Positions 1 to 5,850 of a stretch of DNA of 8,154 bases are shown here, in pieces. A program made the position numbers and the translations under genes. Location of the stretch: contig CAJXXO010000106.1 in the NCBI GenBank assembly GCA_913062655.1, positions 1 through 8,154 of the forward strand, written 5' to 3'. A model generated the notes under the pieces. The model made no database searches. It was given only the letters and a program-made list of their open reading frames with translations, and was not told where the DNA came from. This stretch comes from an uncultured Bacteroidota bacterium (GTDB taxonomy: Bacteria; Bacteroidota; Bacteroidia; Chitinophagales; S012-47). Numbering within the stretch: position 1 is the stretch's first letter; each line of letters begins with the position of its first letter.

Positions 1-606
1 ATGGCAAGATATACAGGACCGAAGACAAAGAAAGCGCGTGCACTTGGAGAGCCGGTGTATGGGTACGATAAGTATTTCGAAAAGAAAAGCTATCCACCCG
101 GACAACACGGCCCATCCAAGCGTAGACGTTCCCCTAGTGAGTACGCCCTTCAGTTGAAGGAGAAGCAAAAGGCCAAGTACACTTATGGTTTGTTGGAGCG
201 TCAATTTCGCAACCTCTTTAAAGAGGCTTCTCGTAGAACCGGTAACACGGGTGAAATCCTGATGCAACTTCTAGAGTCTCGTTTGGATAACGTGGTATTC
301 CGCCTCGGTTTTGCCCGTTCCCGCAGAGGTGCCCGTCAACTGGTGACACACAAGCACGTATTGGTAAATGGCCAAATCGTGAATGTGCCATCCTACCAAC
401 TGCGTTTGGGAGACGTTATCACACTGCGTGAGCGCTCCAAGGGCATGGAACCGGTACAAGATGCCATTGCCGCTCGTAATGATAAGTACAGTTGGCTCGT
501 ATGGGATGGGGCTGCCATGCAAGGAAAATTTGCTGAAGTGCCAGAGCGTGATGCCATCCCTGAAAACATCAAGGAAACCTTGATTGTCGAGTTGTACTCT
601 AAGTAA
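1..606 (+). CDS. rpsD: 30S ribosomal protein S4 (uS4)
   Basis: This is a primary 16S rRNA-binding protein that starts assembly of the small-subunit body and helps form the mRNA entry site. The 201-residue product has the usual family length. The N-terminal S4 domain opens MARYTGPKTKKARALGEP and is followed by the conserved PPGQHG stretch (residues 32-37). The RNA-binding S4 fold spans about residues 92-155 and carries the family signature from LESRLDNVVF to HVLVNG. There are no cysteines in the N-terminal part, so this is the zinc-free form of S4. The ATG is the first base of the window, so the leader and any autoregulatory site lie outside. rpoA follows after 25 bases, the standard alpha-operon order. 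In E. coli S4 represses its own operon by binding a leader structure upstream of rpsM; whether that happens here cannot be seen. The identification is very secure. Confidence 0.98.
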   Translation: MARYTGPKTKKARALGEPVYGYDKYFEKKSYPPGQHGPSKRRRSPSEYALQLKEKQKAKYTYGLLERQFRNLFKEASRRTGNTGEILMQLLESRLDNVVFRLGFARSRRGARQLVTHKHVLVNGQIVNVPSYQLRLGDVITLRERSKGMEPVQDAIAARNDKYSWLVWDGAAMQGKFAEVPERDAIPENIKETLIVELYSK

Positions 607-631
607 TCTGATCACTTTAAAATCACTATAC

Positions 632-1630
632 ATGTCCTTATTAGCCTTCCAAAAGCCGGACAAAATTGTTTTGCAAAAAGCAACAGACTTTGATGGACTG
701 TTCGAATTCCGTCCATTGGAGCCGGGCTTTGGTGTTACCATTGGTAATGCATTGCGCAGGGTATTGCTCTCTTCTCTGGAAGGGTATGCTATTACCGGTG
801 TGAAGATCAATGGTGTTGACCATGAGTTCGACACCATCAAGGGCGTGATTGAAGACGTTACCGAAATCATCCTGAACCTGAAGCAAGTCCGCTTCAAGAA
901 GGTGATCGAAGATGATGATGCCACTACTGAGAAGATTTTCTTTGCAGTGAAAGATCAGGAAACGGTAACTGCTGGCGACATAGAGAAGCACACCAACATG
1001 TTTCAGGTAACCAACCCTGACATGGTGATCTGCCGCATGGAATCTTTCGTCAACCTGGAGATGGAAATCACCGTTGGCAAAGGACGTGGATACGTTGGTG
1101 CAGAGGAAAATATGCCGAAAGAGGCTCCGATCGGCTACATACCCGTAGATGCCATCTACACGCCAATCAAAAACGTGAAGTACAGCGTTGAAAATACGCG
1201 TGTGGAGCAGAAGACGGACTACGAGAAGCTGATCATGGAAATCAAGACGGATGGTACGATCCACCCGGAAGATGCCATAAAAGAGGCAGCCAAGATCCTA
1301 ATCCAGCATTTGATGCTGATTTCTGATGAGAACATCACCTTTGATGCACCAGGACAGCGCGATGAGGATGTAGTGGATGAGGAAATACTGCACATGCGCA
1401 AAATCCTGAAAACACCACTAGAAGACCTCGACCTATCCGTACGGGCCTACAACTGCCTGAAGGCGGCTAAGATCAACAACCTGGCGGAGTTGGTGCACTA
1501 CGATACCAACGAGTTGTTGAAGTTTCGCAACTTCGGCCGTAAGTCACTGGTAGAGATTGAGAATTTGATCACAGAGAAAGGATTGTCTTTTGGTATGGAC
1601 TTGTCTCGATACAAGTTGGACCAAGAGTAA
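632..1630 (+). CDS. rpoA: DNA-directed RNA polymerase subunit alpha
   Basis: The alpha subunit dimerises to scaffold assembly of beta and beta', and its C-terminal domain binds UP-element DNA and activators. I chose the ATG at 632, giving 332 residues that begin MSLLAFQKPDKIV, which matches the Bacteroidota family start. An in-frame ATG at 584 would add 16 residues and overlap rpsD. The N-terminal domain covers about residues 1-235 and includes the dimerisation segment TIGNALRRVLLSSLEGYAIT (36-55). An acidic linker (about 242-252, rich in D and E) leads to the C-terminal domain (about 255-325). Residues aligning with the E. coli DNA contacts are conserved: R271 and N274 in VRAYNCLKA, and G302, K304 and S305 in FGRKSL. 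The 25-base gap before the gene is AT-rich with no Shine-Dalgarno sequence. It is probably co-transcribed with rpsD and rplQ. Confidence 0.98.
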   Translation: MSLLAFQKPDKIVLQKATDFDGLFEFRPLEPGFGVTIGNALRRVLLSSLEGYAITGVKINGVDHEFDTIKGVIEDVTEIILNLKQVRFKKVIEDDDATTEKIFFAVKDQETVTAGDIEKHTNMFQVTNPDMVICRMESFVNLEMEITVGKGRGYVGAEENMPKEAPIGYIPVDAIYTPIKNVKYSVENTRVEQKTDYEKLIMEIKTDGTIHPEDAIKEAAKILIQHLMLISDENITFDAPGQRDEDVVDEEILHMRKILKTPLEDLDLSVRAYNCLKAAKINNLAELVHYDTNELLKFRNFGRKSLVEIENLITEKGLSFGMDLSRYKLDQE

Positions 1631-1662
1631 TTTGTTAGCAACACCGACTTAAGAAAAGAGCA

Positions 1663-2358
1663 ATGCGACACGGTAAGAAGTTTAATCATCTGTCACGCAA
1701 AAAAGGGCACCGCAAAGCGATGTTGGCCAATATGGCTACCAGCCTGATTTTGCATAAACGCATTAAGACAACAGTAGCTAAAGCGAAAGCACTTCGTTCC
1801 TTCATCGAGCCGGTTATTACCCGCGCTAAGGAGGATACTACGCACAACAGACGTATGGCTTTCCGCTATTTGGCGAGCAAAGAAGGTGTAAAAGTACTGT
1901 TTGACGAGGTAGCTAATCGCATTGCCGATCGTCCGGGCGGATACACACGCATTATTCGTATGGGTAATCGCTTGGGTGACAACGCGGAGATGGCGATGAT
2001 CGAATTGGTGGATTACAATACGTTGTATACACAAGCAGAAGAAAAGAAGAAAACCCGCAAGCGCAGAACACGTAGAGGTGGCGCTGGTTCCGGTTCGTCT
2101 GGCGAACAGCAGGAGCAGAAAGCGCAGGCAGCTACCAGCGCAGCAGAGGAAGCAGCAGCAGAAGCTAAGGAAGAGGAAGTGACTGACACGGCTGAAGAGG
2201 TAGCCACTGAAGCAGATGCACCAACTACAGAGGCCACTGCCGATGAGCCGGCTGCAGCCGAAACACAAGAAACGCCTGGCGCTGAGAAAGCAGACGAAGA
2301 ACAGGCTAAAGAAGAGGACGATACAGCAGCGGATGAAGAGGACGAAAAGAAATCGTGA
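1663..2358 (+). CDS. rplQ: 50S ribosomal protein L17 (bL17) with long acidic C-terminal tail
   Basis: L17 is a large-subunit protein that sits near the nascent-chain exit in known bacterial ribosomes. The conserved core is residues 1-123, from MRHGKKFNHLSRKKGHRKAM to the end of the globular domain near IELVDYNTLY. This is about the full length of a typical L17. The protein then continues for roughly 108 residues: a very basic stretch (128-138, KKKTRKRRTRR), a short Gly/Ser hinge (139-147), and a long tail (148-231) made almost entirely of Ala, Glu, Asp, Thr and Gln, with six Lys and no Arg. The tail looks disordered. L17 tails are known in Bacteroidota, but this one nearly doubles the protein. 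The reading frame is continuous and ends just before a strong terminator, so the extension is not a sequencing run-on. The start follows rpoA by 32 bases; the preceding AAGAAAAGAG is purine-rich and could aid initiation. The core is certain and the role of the tail is unknown. Confidence 0.97.
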   Translation: MRHGKKFNHLSRKKGHRKAMLANMATSLILHKRIKTTVAKAKALRSFIEPVITRAKEDTTHNRRMAFRYLASKEGVKVLFDEVANRIADRPGGYTRIIRMGNRLGDNAEMAMIELVDYNTLYTQAEEKKKTRKRRTRRGGAGSGSSGEQQEQKAQAATSAAEEAAAEAKEEEVTDTAEEVATEADAPTTEATADEPAAAETQETPGAEKADEEQAKEEDDTAADEEDEKKS

Positions 2359-2376
2359 GGCATGAATTCGCTGTTC

Positions 2377-2411
2377 AAAAAGGGGTAAGTTGCTGACTTA
2401 TCCCTTTTTTT
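2377..2411 (+). terminator. Intrinsic terminator after rplQ
   Basis: A 14-base-pair stem pairs AAAAAGGGGTAAGT (2377-2390) with ACTTATCCCTTTTT (2396-2409) around a TGCTG loop, with one G-U wobble (2385/2401). The right arm runs into seven consecutive T residues (2405-2411). It lies 18 bases after the rplQ stop codon and closes the ribosomal protein operon. The A-run and T-run could also make it act on the opposite strand, but no gene on that strand needs it here. Confidence 0.9.
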
Positions 2412-2442
2412 ATGCCCTAACGGTTGCTATCCCGTATTTTTA
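2411..2442 (+). promoter_or_regulatory. Possible carA promoter (Bacteroidota -33/-7 type)
   Basis: TATG (2411-2414) and TATTTTTA (2435-2442), separated by 20 bases, each differ by one base from the Bacteroidota consensus TTTG and TAnnTTTG at a normal spacing. Transcription would start near 2449, leaving a leader of about 20 bases before the carA ATG. A terminator directly upstream means carA needs its own promoter unless there is read-through. The match is short, so chance similarity is quite possible. Confidence 0.3.
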
Positions 2443-2470
2443 CATGACCGCTTAAACCAACTACCACACT

Positions 2471-3574
2471 ATGGCACAATCGGAATTACAGCCTGCCATC
2501 CTCCTCCTTGCAGATGGCACCCATTACCAAGGCTACGCGGAAGGCAAGACCGGCACTACCACCGGTGAGATATGCTTTAATACGGGGATGACCGGCTACC
2601 AGGAGATATTCACCGATCCATCCTATTTTGGCCAAATTCTGGTCAATACCAATGCGCACATTGGCAACTATGGGACACTACCCGATGATGATGAATCTGA
2701 TACGGTAAAGATTGCCGGATTGGTGGTTAAGAATTTTTCTGCGCACTACAGCCGGAAGTCAGCCGATGCCTCTTTGCAAGATTACCTGGAGCGCAACAAT
2801 ATAGTCGCGATCAGTGGTATAGATACCAGAGCGCTGGTAAAGCACATCCGAAGCAAAGGGGCCATGAATGCGATCATATCCTCCGAAGAGCTGGACCTCC
2901 AAAAGCTAAAAGCACAATTGGCTGAAGTACCCAGCATGGAAGGGCTGGAACTCAGTTCAAAGGTGACAACATCGCAGGCCTATGATGTCGGCTCCCAAGG
3001 ATCACCCTACCGGGTGGCGGTGCTGGACTTAGGGGTTAAAAAGAATATACTGGACAATCTGGTTGAACGGGGGTGTCAGTTGCGCGTATTTCCCGCAAAA
3101 ACGAATCCGGAAGAGATTGAAGCCTGGCAGCCAGATGGGTTTTTTATGTCCAATGGTCCGGGCGACCCCGGTGCCATGGATTATGCGGTAGCGACCGCCC
3201 AATACTTTTTAGGTAAAAATACCCCCACTTTCGGTATCTGCCTGGGGCACCAGATACTGGCTCGTGCATTGGACGTCCCTACTTACAAAATGCATCACGG
3301 CCACAGAGGGGCCAACCATCCGGTAATCCACAAGGCAACCGGCCGGAGCGAGGTGACCACCCAAAATCATGGTTTTGGTGTAAGCCCGGAGGCCCTGGCG
3401 CAACGCAACGATGTAATCGAGGTGACACACATTAACCTGAATGATGACACCGTAGAGGGCATTCGTGTAAAAGAGAAGCCCGCATTTTCGGTGCAATACC
3501 ACCCAGAAGCTTCCCCCGGGCCACACGACTCCCGGTATCTATTTGATAATTTTTTGGCACTTATGCAGTCCTGA
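2471..3574 (+). CDS. carA: Carbamoyl phosphate synthetase small (glutaminase) subunit
   Basis: CarA hydrolyses glutamine and passes ammonia through a tunnel to CarB, which makes carbamoyl phosphate for arginine and pyrimidine synthesis. The product has 367 residues, normal for the family. The N-terminal CarA-specific domain (about 8-150) includes TGMTGYQEIFTDPSY (38-52) and GIDTRALVKHIR (116-127). The C-terminal class I glutamine amidotransferase domain (about 180-366) has the complete triad: nucleophile Cys257 in GICLGHQ, and His344 and Glu346 in YHPEASPGP. The SNGPGDP loop (227-233) is also present. It therefore looks fully active. No carB follows, so the synthetase partner must be encoded elsewhere. 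Pairing of carA with rplQ upstream and eno downstream is, as I recall, common in Bacteroidota. There is no Shine-Dalgarno sequence before the ATG. Confidence 0.97.
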   Translation: MAQSELQPAILLLADGTHYQGYAEGKTGTTTGEICFNTGMTGYQEIFTDPSYFGQILVNTNAHIGNYGTLPDDDESDTVKIAGLVVKNFSAHYSRKSADASLQDYLERNNIVAISGIDTRALVKHIRSKGAMNAIISSEELDLQKLKAQLAEVPSMEGLELSSKVTTSQAYDVGSQGSPYRVAVLDLGVKKNILDNLVERGCQLRVFPAKTNPEEIEAWQPDGFFMSNGPGDPGAMDYAVATAQYFLGKNTPTFGICLGHQILARALDVPTYKMHHGHRGANHPVIHKATGRSEVTTQNHGFGVSPEALAQRNDVIEVTHINLNDDTVEGIRVKEKPAFSVQYHPEASPGPHDSRYLFDNFLALMQS

Positions 3575-3616
3575 TGGCTGTATGGAGGCCCCAATAACCA
3601 CCTAAATCTCTCAACT

Positions 3617-4903
3617 ATGAGTACAATCATTGATGTTTTCGGACGACAAATTCTCGACTCGCGCGGTAACCCTACCGTGGAGGCGGAAATCATAACTGAC
3701 TCCGGCTGTATCGGCCGGGCAGCAGTACCTTCTGGTGCCTCCACCGGCAAGCATGAGGCGGTAGAGCTCCGCGATGGCGGCAATGCTTTCATGGGCAAAG
3801 GCGTATCCAAAGCAGTATCCCATGTAAATGATGCGATCAAGGAAGCCTTGGTCGGTAGAAGTGCTTTTGATCAAGTGGCCATTGACGAAGTGATGGTGCA
3901 GCTCGATGGTACCCCAAATAAGAGTAAGCTGGGTGCCAATGCTATCCTGGCCGTCTCGCTGGCCGTTGCCAAAGCAGCAGCACAAGAGGCCGACCTGCCC
4001 CTGTATCGCTACCTGGGCGGTGTTAATGCCAAAACACTACCGGTACCCATGATGAACATACTTAATGGCGGCTCTCATGCGGACAACAGCATAGACTTTC
4101 AGGAGTTTATGATAATGCCCGTAGGAGCAGATACCTTCTCCGGTGCCCTGCAAATGGGAGTAGAGGTCTTCCATCACCTTAAGAAAGTACTGAAGCAAAA
4201 AGGCTATTCGACCAATGTCGGTGATGAAGGGGGATTTGCCCCGGAAATGAAGTCCAACGAAGAGGCCATTGAAACCGTGCTGCAAGCCATTGAGTCGGCA
4301 GGCTACAAGCCGGGTGAAGAGGTCTACATCGCCATGGATGCTGCTACTGCTGAATTTTATGTGCCAGAGGAAGGCGTATACCATTTTCATCAATCGGATG
4401 GCAAGAAACGTACTGCTGATGAGATGGTGGAGTACTGGACGGAATGGGTCAATAAATATCCGATCGTCTCCATTGAGGATGGCCTCGATGAAGATGATTG
4501 GGCCGGTTGGGCAAAACTGACAGCAGCCCTGAAGGATAAAGTACAACTCGTAGGAGACGACCTGTTTGTGACCAACGTGGACCGCTTGCAGCGTGGCATT
4601 ACCGAAGGTGTGGGCAACTCCATCCTTATCAAGGTGAATCAGATCGGCTCACTGACAGAAACGATCAATGCTGTATCACTGGCCAATAGCAACAAGTACA
4701 CGAGTGTAATCAGCCACCGCAGTGGCGAAACGGAGGACACTACCATTGCTGACCTGGCTGTGGCATTAAATACCGGTCAGATCAAGACGGGCTCTGCTTC
4801 TCGCAGTGATCGTATCGCCAAGTACAATCAACTCTTGCGCATTGAAGAGGAACTCGGGCATGCGGCTATTTATCCCGGTCGTGCCTTCCCATTTGCGCGG
4901 TAG
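3617..4903 (+). CDS. eno: Enolase (phosphopyruvate hydratase)
   Basis: Enolase interconverts 2-phosphoglycerate and phosphoenolpyruvate in glycolysis and gluconeogenesis, in the cytoplasm. The product has 428 residues, close to the 432 of E. coli. The N-terminal domain (about 1-130) opens with IIDVFGRQILDSRGNPTVE and has the mobile PSGASTGKHEA loop (38-48). The barrel domain has every expected active-site element: His154 in GGSHADN, the acid Glu204 in GDEGGFAP, the base Lys339 in the family signature LIKVNQIGSLTET (337-349), metal ligands Asp241, Glu287 and Asp314, and the substrate loop SHRSGETED (366-374). The ATG gives the correct family N-terminus. It lies 42 bases after carA with no terminator between, so co-transcription is likely, although an own promoter cannot be excluded. 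Confidence 0.98.
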   Translation: MSTIIDVFGRQILDSRGNPTVEAEIITDSGCIGRAAVPSGASTGKHEAVELRDGGNAFMGKGVSKAVSHVNDAIKEALVGRSAFDQVAIDEVMVQLDGTPNKSKLGANAILAVSLAVAKAAAQEADLPLYRYLGGVNAKTLPVPMMNILNGGSHADNSIDFQEFMIMPVGADTFSGALQMGVEVFHHLKKVLKQKGYSTNVGDEGGFAPEMKSNEEAIETVLQAIESAGYKPGEEVYIAMDAATAEFYVPEEGVYHFHQSDGKKRTADEMVEYWTEWVNKYPIVSIEDGLDEDDWAGWAKLTAALKDKVQLVGDDLFVTNVDRLQRGITEGVGNSILIKVNQIGSLTETINAVSLANSNKYTSVISHRSGETEDTTIADLAVALNTGQIKTGSASRSDRIAKYNQLLRIEEELGHAAIYPGRAFPFAR

Positions 4904-4914
4904 TGTAGCTTTCT

Positions 4915-4937
4915 CAGGGCAGTGTGCAAAAGCCCTG
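4915..4937 (+). repeat. GC-rich inverted repeat downstream of eno
   Basis: CAGGGC (4915-4920) and GCCCTG (4932-4937) are perfect 6-base inverted arms around an 11-base spacer, starting 12 bases after the eno stop codon. No T-run follows, so this is not a classical intrinsic terminator. It could stabilise the eno mRNA 3' end or assist termination together with the next hairpin. An 8-base palindrome, GTGTACAC, begins at 4937. Confidence 0.45.
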
Positions 4938-4952
4938 TGTACACGGTGTATA

Positions 4953-4980
4953 GGCTGGAAAGCTGTTTAGCCGCAATTTT
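4953..4980 (+). terminator. Weak candidate terminator after eno
   Basis: GGCTGGA (4953-4959) can pair with TTTAGCC (4966-4972) around a 6-base loop, using two G-U wobbles. Downstream is GCAATTTT, with four T residues at 4977-4980. The stem is weak and the T-run is short and not adjacent, so efficient termination is doubtful. It is the best candidate in the 125-base gap between eno and divIC. Confidence 0.25.
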
Positions 4981-4988
4981 ACAATTGC
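4973..4988. repeat. Short inverted repeat upstream of divIC
   Basis: GCAATT (4973-4978) and AATTGC (4983-4988) form perfect 6-base arms around TTAC. It overlaps the possible -33 element of the divIC promoter, so it could be a protein-binding site as easily as an RNA hairpin. A 6-base match of this kind may also be chance. Confidence 0.35.
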
Positions 4989-5013
4989 AATAACTAATCG
5001 CTTGACACCTTTG
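4984..5013 (+). promoter_or_regulatory. Possible divIC promoter (Bacteroidota type)
   Basis: ATTG (4984-4987), an 18-base spacer, and CACCTTTG (5006-5013) resemble the -33 TTTG and -7 TAnnTTTG elements, with one mismatch in each. Transcription would start near 5020, only about 9 bases before the ATG at 5029. If real, it rules out the upstream TTG start codons for divIC, because they lie inside or ahead of the promoter. Confidence 0.4.
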
Positions 5014-5028
5014 CATCGTTTCAAAGAC

Positions 5029-5319
5029 ATGTACAACAAGGTGCCGGGACCATTGCGGTCCCGGTATGCCCTTGTTGTGTATGCTTTTCTCATCTGGATG
5101 CTCTTTTTCGATGCCTTTAATGCCGTTTATCGCTGGCAGATATTCTCCGAGCTGCGGGATGCCCGCCAGCAGCAAGCCTACTATGAAGAAGAAACGGCCC
5201 TCATCCGGGCAGACCTGGAAGAACTTTTCACCGATGGGGCTACACTTGAAAAGTTTGCCCGCGAGAAATATTTCATGAAAAAACCGGATGAAGACCTTTT
5301 TGTGATCATTGAAGAATGA
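5029..5319 (+). CDS. Septum formation initiator family protein (DivIC/FtsB-like)
   Basis: This is a small bitopic membrane protein of the FtsB/DivIC family, which joins the FtsL/FtsQ (DivIB) division complex and helps activate septal peptidoglycan synthesis. From the ATG at 5029 it has 96 residues. A short basic N-terminus (1-12) is followed by one membrane helix (about 13-30, rich in L, F, V and W), a coiled coil (about 38-68), and the conserved C-terminal region LEKFAREKYFMKKPDEDLFV (73-92), which is typical of Bacteroidota members. In-frame TTG codons at 5002 and 5011 would add nine or six residues. I prefer the ATG because it leaves the usual short cytoplasmic segment and fits the candidate promoter. 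No Shine-Dalgarno sequence is visible. Eno next to a divIC-type gene is a familiar bacterial arrangement (eno-ftsB in enterobacteria). The family is secure; the exact symbol is not assigned. Confidence 0.92.
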   Translation: MYNKVPGPLRSRYALVVYAFLIWMLFFDAFNAVYRWQIFSELRDARQQQAYYEEETALIRADLEELFTDGATLEKFAREKYFMKKPDEDLFVIIEE

Positions 5320-5373
5320 TACCACTCCTTTCTTTACAGGATTCCTAGTATCTTTTTGGGCGCAAAGCTGACT

Positions 5374-5841
5374 ATGGTCCGACTGGAGCGCATGACCCCG
5401 ATGGAGTTTAATCAATTCCGGCAATTCTCTGTAGAGAATTACGCTAAATCGTTGACGAGAAATCTCAAAGTCACCTATCGTGCGGCACTGGAAATGGCAC
5501 GTGCCGAATCAGAAGAAGCCCTTCCTCATGGCTTCTACTCGGAAGGTCATTATTTCTATACCATCGTTGCCTCCACCTCCGAGGCGGAGAAGGTGGGCTA
5601 TGTATGGTATGTAATCAACCATAAACGGCACAGCGCATTTTTGTATGACCTTTACATTGACGCGGAGCACCGTGGAAAAGGAATGGCTAAGGCCGTAATG
5701 CAACAGGTGGAGCAATATCTACGTAAAGCGAAAGTGAAACATTTCCGGTTGAATGTATTTGCCGATAATGTACAAGCCCGGCAATTGTATGATACGTTGG
5801 GGTTTGAACCCAGTAATACGATAATGCAAAAGCAACTTTGA
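5374..5841 (+). CDS. GNAT-family N-acetyltransferase
   Basis: This enzyme should transfer an acetyl group from acetyl-CoA to an amine; its substrate is unknown. From the ATG at 5374 it has 155 residues, the usual size of a single GNAT domain. The acetyl-CoA pyrophosphate-binding motif A is clear: LYDLYIDAEHRGKGMAKAVM (about 90-109), with R100-G101-K102-G103-M104-A105 matching the R/Q-x-x-G-x-G/A pattern. Motif B follows at 127-145, with NVFADNVQARQLYDTLGFE. The N-terminal part (ENYAKSLTR, 21-29, then an ARAESEEALPHGF segment) resembles GNATs of unknown substrate found in several phyla. A TTG at 5356 would add six residues and is less likely. There is no signal peptide or membrane segment. The gene begins 54 bases after divIC and ends 9 bases before the sensor kinase, so it is probably co-transcribed with the kinase. 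Confidence 0.88.
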   Translation: MVRLERMTPMEFNQFRQFSVENYAKSLTRNLKVTYRAALEMARAESEEALPHGFYSEGHYFYTIVASTSEAEKVGYVWYVINHKRHSAFLYDLYIDAEHRGKGMAKAVMQQVEQYLRKAKVKHFRLNVFADNVQARQLYDTLGFEPSNTIMQKQL

Positions 5842-5850
5842 TATACCAGC

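Noticed and set aside
611..626. Direct repeat ATCACT (611-616 and 621-626) before rpoA.
   Set aside because: Six bases in an AT-rich gap is easily chance; no known regulator site is recognisable.
584..631. Upstream in-frame ATG that would lengthen RpoA by 16 residues.
   Set aside because: It overlaps rpsD and the added residues do not resemble the RpoA family; MSLLAFQKPDKIV at 632 is the conserved N-terminus.
271..924. Minus-strand open frame of 217 codons across rpsD and rpoA.
   Set aside because: It lies antisense to two certain genes and its translation shows no recognisable domain.
2013..2378. Minus-strand Ser/Ala-rich open frame opposite the L17 tail.
   Set aside because: It is the low-complexity complement of the Ala/Glu-rich codons, and it would start within the terminator region.
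3541..3616. T-rich stretch at the end of carA considered as an eno promoter or terminator.
   Set aside because: TAATTTTT (3547-3554) lacks a partner -33 element at the right spacing, and no stem precedes the T-run.
3367..3985. Minus-strand frames across the carA-eno junction.
   Set aside because: They overlap two well-conserved genes and have no convincing start context or domain.
5320..5373. TATCTTTT (5349-5356) considered as a promoter for the acetyltransferase gene.
   Set aside because: The position expected for the -33 element reads CTCC rather than TTTG, so support is too weak to list.
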